DNA of 6,888 bases, taken from NCBI GenBank assembly GCA_022706175.1, contig JAKJDB010000138.1, positions 1 through 6,888 of the forward strand, read 5' to 3'. This document shows, piece after piece, positions 1-5,560 of this stretch; the first letter of the stretch is position 1, and each line of letters starts with the position of its first letter. The DNA is from Candidatus Zhuqueibacterota bacterium. GTDB lineage: Bacteria; KSB1; UBA2214. A program made the translations under genes and the position numbers. The notes under the pieces were generated by a model. That model made no database searches. It was not told the origin of the DNA and saw only the letters and a program-made list of their open reading frames with translations.

Positions 1-96
1 CAGCTCGATGGCCTGGTCCAGCGTCAACCGGTCCTGGCCAACAGCCCCTGTTATCAACAGCAGTGAAATAATCAGCAAAAGCCGCTCTGTTTTCAT
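1..96 (-). CDS. TolC-family outer-membrane efflux channel, N-terminal fragment (runs off left edge)
   Basis: Only the first 32 codons lie in the window. They read as a short basic start (MKTER), a hydrophobic stretch at residues 6-19 and a plausible signal-peptidase site after AVG at residues 18-20. The mature start DRLTLDQAIEL resembles the LTLxxAIxLAL opening of TolC/OprM-type outer membrane factors. In that family the protein trims into an outer-membrane barrel and periplasmic alpha-tunnel that docks onto the RND pump and adaptor. The start is supported by its context: ATG at 96-94 overlaps the TGA of the pump gene (95-93) as ATGA, and an AGGA Shine-Dalgarno lies at 109-106, nine bases upstream, inside the end of the pump gene. 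Being third in an adaptor-pump-channel operon supports the call. The visible sequence is too short to rule out another secreted protein, but both position and N-terminus fit. Confidence 0.83.
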   Translation of the reverse strand, partial: MKTERLLLIISLLLITGAVGQDRLTLDQAIEL

Positions 97-3000
97 GATC
101 TTGTATCCTGTTCCTTAACCTCAAGATATTCGAACGAACGCCTGCGTTTGGATAGATAGCTATAGATCGCCGGTATGATGAACAGCGTCAGAAAAGTGGA
201 GAACACCAGACCGCCGCACACGGCGATGCCCATGGGGATGCGGCTTTCACTGCCGGCGCCCAGGGCCATGGCGATGGGAAGGATTCCCAGAAACGTGGAC
301 AGACTGGTCATCACAATGGGCCGGAAACGGGAGACGGCGGCATCCTGCACCGCAGTCATGAGGTCAAGCCCTTGGGCGCGGCGCTGATTGGCGAACTCGA
401 CGATGAGAATGCCGTTCTTGGTCACCAGACCGATCAGCATGATCAATCCAATCTGACTAAAGATATTGATGGTCTGATTAAAGTACCAGAGGGACAGCAG
501 CGCGCCGGCCAACGCCAACGGCACGGTAAACATGATGACGAAGGGATCGCGAAAACTCTCGAACTGGGCGGCCAATATAAGAAAGATCAGGACCAGGGCC
601 AGAAAAAACGCGAACAAGACACTGGAGGAGCTCTCGCTGAAATCGCGCGATGGACCGGTCAACTCGGTGCGGAAAGAATCATCCAGCACACGTTCGGCGA
701 TCTCATCCATGGCCTTGATGCCGTCGCCGATGGTCTTGCCGCGCACGAGGCCGGCGGATACCGTAGCGGCGACGTAGCGGTTGAACCGATACAGAGTCGG
801 TGGACTGCTGCGCTCCTCCAGCTCCACCAGATTATCCAGACGCACCATTTCACCGTTTTTGTTGCGCACATAGAGCATCTTCAAGTCCATCGGTTCATCG
901 CGATCGCCGCGGCCGAGTTGACCGATGATCTGATATTGTTTGGCATTGCGAATGAAATAACCCCAGCGCCCTCCGCTGTAGGCCAGCCGCAGCGTCTCCG
1001 AGATATCCCGGGTGGATACCCCCAACGTACGGCTTCGTTCCCGGTTGATGACCACTTGCAGTTCCGGCTTGTTGAATTTCAAGTCCGTATCGACAAAATT
1101 GAATATGGGATTCTTGCGTGCCTCCTCGATGAACTTGGGCAACACCTCCTTCAGCTTTTCGAAATCAGGCGCTTGGATCACATATTGCACCGGCAGGGAG
1201 GAACGCCGACTGGTGCTGAGGGACTGATCCTGAGCGACAAACGCGCGCGCTCCGGTCAACCGGTTGACCTTGGGCGCCAGCTGTTCGGCTATCTCCTGTT
1301 GACTGCGGATTCGTTCTTCAGGCTCTTTCAGCGTCAGGCGGATAAAGCCGCTGTTGGAGGCGCCTGCGCCCATGGCGGTCATGCTGAAGAGCGAGGAACG
1401 CTCCGGCACCTCCCGCTCCACCACCTCCGCCAGCTCATCCATGTACCGGTTCATGTATTCGAACGACAGCCCCTCAGGTCCGGTGGCGCGGATCTGAATG
1501 CTGCTGCGATCTTCGTAGGGCGACAACTCGCTGGGCAGCGTGATCCAGGTCGCCACGATGATCAGCAGGGCCACGGCCACGGCCGCAAAAGCCCAGTAGC
1601 GATGCTGCATAAAATCGGCCAGAGCCCGGCGGTAGGTCTCGGTGATACGGACGAAAAACGGTTCTGACCAATAGTAGAAACGGCTGTGCTTTTCCTTTTC
1701 CCGCAGAATGCGCGACGACATCATCGGCGTCAACGTCAGCGAGATGAACGCAGAGATGATGATGGAACCGGCGAGGACGATGCCGAATTCTCGAAACAGA
1801 CGGCCGATGAATCCCTGCAGAAAGATGACCGGCAGGAACACCGCCGCCAGCGTCACCGTGGTGCTGATAATGGCGAAATAGACCTCCCGGGAACCGGTGA
1901 TGGCCGCCTGCAGGGGCGGCAGATGAGCTTCGACCTTGGCGTAAATGTTCTCCAGCACCACGATGGCGTCGTCCACCACCATGCCGATGGCCAGGACAAT
2001 GCCCAGCATCGTCAACACATTGATTGAGAACCCGGCTGCGTACATGATGAAAAAAGAACCGATCAGCGAAATGGGAATGGCGATCACCGGGATGACCGTC
2101 GTGCGCCAATCGCGCAAAAACAAAAAGATGATCAACACCACCAGTGCGAAAGCAGTGATCACCGTCTCTGCCACCTCTTTAATGGATTTGCGGATGTACT
2201 TGGTGTTGTCAAAGCCGATGCTCAGTTTGATGTCCGGCGGCAGATCCCGCTGCATCTGTTCTATGCGCCGGTAAAATTCGTCGAGGATTTCGATATAGTT
2301 GGCGCCGGGCTGGGGGATCAGCACCAGGCTGACCATGGGCATGCGATCCCGTTTGACCCCGGAACGATAATTTTCCGGGCCCAGCTCCGCATAGCCCACA
2401 TCCTTGAGCCGGACGATGGACTGACCGCTCTCCTTGATGATGAGATTGTTGTACTCTTCAGGGGTGTTGAGCCGGCCCATGGTGCGCACCGTCAACTCGG
2501 TGGCAGAGCCATCGATGCGGCCGGAGGGCAACTCTACGTTTTCACGGGACAGGGCGGACTCTATGTCCATAAGAGTGAGTTTGTAGGCGGCCAATTTGCC
2601 GGGATCGAACCACAGACGCATGGAATACATCTTGCTGCCCCAAACCTGCACCTCGCTGACGCCCGGAATGGTGCGCAGTTTTTCCCGCAGATTATTGGTG
2701 GCGATATCGGTCATCTCCATCAGATCACGGCGATCGCTCAACACGCTCAGGTTGCAGATCGGCACGGCATCCGCATCCGACTTGGTGACAATGGGCGTAT
2801 CCGCGTTCGGCGGCAGATACTGCATGGCGCGCGAAACACGGTCGCGTACGTCGTTGGCCGCCGTCTCCAGATCGGACTCGAGATTGAATTCCACGGTGAT
2901 GCGGCTTCGGCCCTCACGGCTTGAAGAGGAGAGCGTGCGAATCCCTTCGATGCCGCTCAGAGATTCTTCCAATGGTTCGGTGATCTGCGACATGATGACG

Positions 3001-3170
3001 TCGGCGTTGGCGCCGGTGTAAGAGGCATCGACGGTGATGATGGGCGGGTCCACACTGGGATACTCGCGCACGCCCAGGCGTGTGTAGCCGATGAACCCAA
3101 ACAAAATGATGACCATGGACATGACAATGGCCAGGACGGGCCGGCGGATACTGGTGGCAGATAGACTCAT
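93..3170 (-). CDS. RND-family (HAE1-type) multidrug efflux transporter, inner-membrane pump
   Basis: A full-length 1025-residue resistance-nodulation-division pump, close to the usual 1020-1050 of AcrB/MexB/MdtC relatives. It expels hydrophobic or amphiphilic compounds in exchange for protons. The layout is the duplicated RND plan: TM1 near 12-30, a large periplasmic domain 31-330, TM2-TM6 between about 336 and 484, a cytoplasmic link 485-520, TM7 near 527-546, a second periplasmic domain 547-846, and TM8-TM12 between about 848 and 1003. The proton-relay residues are present: the Asp pair D400-D401 in GMVVDDAIVVLENIY and K918 in GLVTKNGILIVEFAN. The N-terminus (MSLSATSIRRPVLAIVMSMV) is typical for the family and fixes the start. 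An AGGAG at 3184-3180 lies nine bases upstream and overlaps the adaptor stop codon. The gene sits between adaptor and outer-membrane factor. The sequence style resembles MexI/VexF and Bacteroidetes pumps. Substrates cannot be read from sequence, and the Asp/Lys relay and drug-type porter domains argue against a metal-ion (CusA) pump. Confidence 0.97.
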   Translation of the reverse strand: MSLSATSIRRPVLAIVMSMVIILFGFIGYTRLGVREYPSVDPPIITVDASYTGANADVIMSQITEPLEESLSGIEGIRTLSSSSREGRSRITVEFNLESDLETAANDVRDRVSRAMQYLPPNADTPIVTKSDADAVPICNLSVLSDRRDLMEMTDIATNNLREKLRTIPGVSEVQVWGSKMYSMRLWFDPGKLAAYKLTLMDIESALSRENVELPSGRIDGSATELTVRTMGRLNTPEEYNNLIIKESGQSIVRLKDVGYAELGPENYRSGVKRDRMPMVSLVLIPQPGANYIEILDEFYRRIEQMQRDLPPDIKLSIGFDNTKYIRKSIKEVAETVITAFALVVLIIFLFLRDWRTTVIPVIAIPISLIGSFFIMYAAGFSINVLTMLGIVLAIGMVVDDAIVVLENIYAKVEAHLPPLQAAITGSREVYFAIISTTVTLAAVFLPVIFLQGFIGRLFREFGIVLAGSIIISAFISLTLTPMMSSRILREKEKHSRFYYWSEPFFVRITETYRRALADFMQHRYWAFAAVAVALLIIVATWITLPSELSPYEDRSSIQIRATGPEGLSFEYMNRYMDELAEVVEREVPERSSLFSMTAMGAGASNSGFIRLTLKEPEERIRSQQEIAEQLAPKVNRLTGARAFVAQDQSLSTSRRSSLPVQYVIQAPDFEKLKEVLPKFIEEARKNPIFNFVDTDLKFNKPELQVVINRERSRTLGVSTRDISETLRLAYSGGRWGYFIRNAKQYQIIGQLGRGDRDEPMDLKMLYVRNKNGEMVRLDNLVELEERSSPPTLYRFNRYVAATVSAGLVRGKTIGDGIKAMDEIAERVLDDSFRTELTGPSRDFSESSSSVLFAFFLALVLIFLILAAQFESFRDPFVIMFTVPLALAGALLSLWYFNQTINIFSQIGLIMLIGLVTKNGILIVEFANQRRAQGLDLMTAVQDAAVSRFRPIVMTSLSTFLGILPIAMALGAGSESRIPMGIAVCGGLVFSTFLTLFIIPAIYSYLSKRRRSFEYLEVKEQDTRS

Positions 3171-3182
3171 GGGTATGGGCTC

Positions 3183-4247
3183 CTAGTTCAATTCTGTCAC
3201 CTTGATGACGCTGCCCGGCCGCACCTGCAGCAGGCCGGTGGTCATCACCGTATCACCGGCGGCAAGGCCGCTGACGATTTGCACCTTGTCGGCCGTGCGC
3301 AACCCGATCACCACGGTAGTGCTCAAGGCCTTGCCGTTGCGGACGACAAAGACCGATTGATTCTGCGCATCGGGGATCAGCGACTCGGTGGGAATCATCA
3401 GCGCGTCCTCCAGCTTTTGCAGAGTGATGCGAACCTGGGCGAACGCGCCGGGTTTGATGCGGCCGTCGGGGTTGGGACAAAGGGCGCGGCAGCGCACGCT
3501 GCGGATATCGGTGTCGATCTGCGGTTCCACGGCATAGATGCGGCCGCTGTACTCCTCGGACTCGCCCTGCACGCGGAACAGCACCGGCTGCTCTTTGGTC
3601 AGCAACGACTGGTAGCGCTCCGGAACGGCAAAATCGATCTTGACCGGATTGATCGAAACCAGGGTGGCGATGCGGCTGCCGGCGTTGAGATAGGCGCCCT
3701 CGCTGACCGAGCGCAATCCGATCACGCCGTCGAACGGCGCCTGGATGCGGGCTTTATCGATTTGCGCCTGAATCAGCTGCACGTCCGCCTTGGCGGTGTT
3801 CAACCGGTTGAGCGCGGCTTCGTACTCCTCCTGGCTGATCGCCTCGATGGCCAGCTGTTTTTTCTGCCGCGCCTCGGTGTCCTGAGCGAGCTTGAGCTGT
3901 GCAGAGGCGCGGTTGAATTGCGCCTGTAAATCGGCGTCGTTGATCTGCAGCAGCAGATCGCCTTTGCGCACCCGGCTTCCTTCCCGGAAATTGATCCGCG
4001 TCACCCGGCCCGAGATTTCGCTGGTGAGTTCCACCGATTCATTGGCAAGGATGGATCCGGTGGCCAAAATTTCATTTTCCACATCCTCTGGTTTGACCTG
4101 ATAGGCGCGCACCTCGATCACATCGCCGCCGCGGCCGCTGCTCTGCCGGCGGTCCGCTGTCGCCGGTTTGACCCAGGGACGCCATTTATTCAACACCACT
4201 AAAACAAAAACCAGGCCCAGAATGAGCCAACGTGCTGTTTTCTTCAT
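3183..4247 (-). CDS. RND efflux periplasmic adaptor (membrane fusion protein, HlyD/MexH-like)
   Basis: A 354-residue adaptor that bridges the inner-membrane pump and the outer-membrane channel in the periplasm. Residues 5-19 form a hydrophobic N-terminal anchor with no lipobox cysteine, so membrane attachment is probably by a signal anchor rather than a lipid. The order is classical: a first beta/lipoyl half near 55-102 (GSILANESVELTSEISGRVTRINFREGSRVRKGDLLLQIND), a coiled-coil hairpin about 103-168, the second lipoyl half RIQAPFDGVIGLRSVSEGAYLNAGS (168-191), a beta-barrel about 200-278 including the PNPDGRIKPG turn (258-267), and a membrane-proximal domain to the end. The ATG at 4247 is chosen because AAGGA lies at 4258-4254, six bases upstream, and the resulting N-terminus (MKKTARW) is a normal signal anchor. 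An in-frame ATG at 4289 would add 14 hydrophilic residues and has its AAGG directly against the start, so it is unlikely. It is the first gene of the efflux operon, 12 nt ahead of the pump gene. It has only two cysteines, C253 and C257. Confidence 0.95.
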   Translation of the reverse strand: MKKTARWLILGLVFVLVVLNKWRPWVKPATADRRQSSGRGGDVIEVRAYQVKPEDVENEILATGSILANESVELTSEISGRVTRINFREGSRVRKGDLLLQINDADLQAQFNRASAQLKLAQDTEARQKKQLAIEAISQEEYEAALNRLNTAKADVQLIQAQIDKARIQAPFDGVIGLRSVSEGAYLNAGSRIATLVSINPVKIDFAVPERYQSLLTKEQPVLFRVQGESEEYSGRIYAVEPQIDTDIRSVRCRALCPNPDGRIKPGAFAQVRITLQKLEDALMIPTESLIPDAQNQSVFVVRNGKALSTTVVIGLRTADKVQIVSGLAAGDTVMTTGLLQVRPGSVIKVTELN

Positions 4248-4396
4248 AGTGCATCCTTGCGCATTGTTACTCGCCCCTTCATAATTCATCCTTGATTTAA
4301 ACTTTTAATATAACTATTTTTTAATTCAGATAGAATAAGAAAATGCCAATGGAAAAACCGAACAAGCTTTTTGTTCACATACACCAAGAGGCGTTC
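4248..4396. promoter_or_regulatory. AT-rich divergent promoter region between efflux operon and nadA
   Basis: This is the only non-coding space upstream of both the leftward efflux operon and the rightward nadA gene, so promoters for both should lie here. About 4290-4345 is strikingly AT-rich compared with its surroundings. On the plus strand TTGATT at 4292-4297 is followed, 17 bases later, by TATTTT at 4315-4320, a passable sigma-70-like pair. TAGAAT at 4331-4336 also resembles a -10 box but has no good partner. No clear -35/-10 pair is visible for the minus strand. I see no convincing palindromic operator, riboswitch or terminator. If the lineage uses a non-standard promoter consensus, these assignments fail. 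Confidence 0.35.
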
Positions 4397-5446
4397 ATGA
4401 AGGCCACCGATAAAGACGCGTTGTTTGAAATGCTGCGTTCCCGTTTGCACCTTGTGATCCCGGTTGCAGAAATACGCCATAAAGCGGAAATCGCAGCGGA
4501 GATCAACCGGCTGAAAAAAGAACGCCGTGCCGTCATTTTAGGACACAACTATATGGAGCCGGCGCTGTATCTGTCCGTACCGGATTTTAAAGGCGATTCG
4601 CTGGAGTTGAGCCGCCAGGCGGCAAAAACGGACAAAGACCTCATCGTCTTCTGCGGCGTCCGTTTCATGGCCGAAACCGCAAAAATTCTCAATCCGGAAA
4701 AAACCGTGCTGATCCCATCCCCCAAAGCCGGCTGCTCGCTGGCGGAAAGCATCACCGCGGAGGACGTCCGTCAACTGAAAGCGCTTTATCCCGGCGTGCC
4801 GGTAGTGACCTATATCAACACCTATGCCGACGTCAAAGCGGAAAGCGACATCTGCTGCACCTCGGGCAATGCGGTGCGCGTAGTGCAGTCGCTGGCGAGC
4901 GATCGAGTGATCTTTTTGCCCGACCGCTACCTGGCCGGCAATGTGGCGCGGGAGACCGGCAAACGCATCGTGTTTCCAATCAAAACCGCGGCCGGCGTGC
5001 AACCGCCGGAACCCGGTCTGGAATACGCCATGATCGGCTGGGACGGCAAATGCGAGGTGCACGATCAATTCACCGTCGAGGATGTCGAGGACATCCGCAA
5101 ACAATTTCCCGACGTGGTCATTCTGGCGCACCCCGAATGCCGTCCGGAGGTGACCGCGGCTGCGGATTTCGCCGGCTCCACCTCGGCGATGATCAAATAC
5201 ATTCAACAGAACTCGGCGCCGCAGTTCCTGCTGCTGACGGAATGCAGCATGGCGGACAACATCGCTGCGGAGAATCCGGGCAAAGAGATGCTGCGGCTCT
5301 GCAGCGTCCGTTGCCCGCATATGAACGAGATCACCCTGGAGGAGACCCTTCTCTCCCTGCAGCGAACCCAATATGTAGTGGAGGTTGAAGAGTCGATCCG
5401 CCGACGCGCTCTGCGCGCGGTACAAAGAATGTTGGAGATCGGTTGA
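4397..5446 (+). CDS. nadA: Quinolinate synthase (NadA), [4Fe-4S] enzyme of de novo NAD synthesis
   Basis: Condenses iminoaspartate with dihydroxyacetone phosphate to quinolinate, the precursor of NAD, in the cytoplasm. With the chosen start it is 349 residues, matching the usual 300-370. Family landmarks run in order: GHNY (49-52), DFKGDSLELSRQA (63-75), FCGVRFMAETAKIL (85-98), AGCSLAESI (111-119), TYINTYADVKAESDICCTSGNA (138-159), WDGKCEVHDQF (215-225), AHPECRPEV (244-252), TECSMADNI (281-289) and CPHMNEITLEETLLSL (306-321). C113, C219 and C306 fit the three cluster ligands. ATG 4397 is preferred because AAGAGG (4386-4391) sits five bases upstream. An in-frame ATG at 4343 would add 18 residues with only a weak AAGAAA before it, and remains possible. 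The partners nadB (or aspartate dehydrogenase) and nadC are not in the window, so the gene stands apart from a full NAD operon here. It is divergent from the efflux operon. No strong terminator is visible after the stop. Confidence 0.97.
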   Translation: MKATDKDALFEMLRSRLHLVIPVAEIRHKAEIAAEINRLKKERRAVILGHNYMEPALYLSVPDFKGDSLELSRQAAKTDKDLIVFCGVRFMAETAKILNPEKTVLIPSPKAGCSLAESITAEDVRQLKALYPGVPVVTYINTYADVKAESDICCTSGNAVRVVQSLASDRVIFLPDRYLAGNVARETGKRIVFPIKTAAGVQPPEPGLEYAMIGWDGKCEVHDQFTVEDVEDIRKQFPDVVILAHPECRPEVTAAADFAGSTSAMIKYIQQNSAPQFLLLTECSMADNIAAENPGKEMLRLCSVRCPHMNEITLEETLLSLQRTQYVVEVEESIRRRALRAVQRMLEIG

Positions 5447-5560
5447 ATGCCCTCTTGCCGGCGAGGATGCCCCCAGCGCCATCAACTCCTTTAGTCATGT
5501 TCAATGTGCATAATCAGAGGTTCTACTTTATCATGTTTGCACCCAAGCGATTATAACGCC
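5447..5560 (+). other. Intergenic gap between nadA and the activase gene
   Basis: A 114-nt stretch with no clear gene, RNA or rho-independent terminator. CCTC (5450-5453) could pair with GAGG (5462-5465), but the stem is only four base pairs and has no T-tract. The heptamer TCATGTT occurs twice, at 5495-5501 and 5531-5537. TATAAC (5552-5557) resembles a -10 box but lies only three bases from the chosen start of the next gene and lacks a properly spaced -35. Whether the activase gene has its own promoter or is read through from nadA cannot be told. Confidence 0.5.

Noticed and set aside
372..1667. 431-codon plus-strand open frame opposite the pump gene
   Set aside because: It is antisense to the clearly functional RND gene, has low-complexity His/Gln/Arg-rich sequence typical of a shadow frame in GC-rich DNA, and matches no recognisable family.
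1474..2109. 211-codon minus-strand frame inside the pump gene
   Set aside because: It lies in another frame of the same strand across conserved RND membrane segments, and its composition (many His, Arg, Gly) is that of an out-of-frame reading.
3279..3929. 216-codon plus-strand frame opposite the adaptor gene
   Set aside because: It overlaps the whole conserved adaptor core and has no family motif or plausible ribosome site.
4286..4480. 64-codon minus-strand frame across the nadA start and intergenic region
   Set aside because: It is antisense to the nadA 5' end and extends into AT-rich promoter DNA. It has no recognisable features, and the adaptor gene already has a better start and ribosome site.
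5450..5465. Possible terminator hairpin after nadA
   Set aside because: The stem is only four base pairs (CCTC/GAGG), the loop would be eight bases, and no run of T follows.
4538..5485. 315-codon minus-strand frame opposite nadA
   Set aside because: The opposite strand encodes every NadA motif and cluster cysteine. The antisense product is His/Arg/Gly-rich and unrecognisable.
5552..5557. TATAAC as a -10 box for the activase gene
   Set aside because: It is three bases from the chosen ATG and has no -35 element at normal spacing. It would require a nearly leaderless transcript, for which there is no other evidence.
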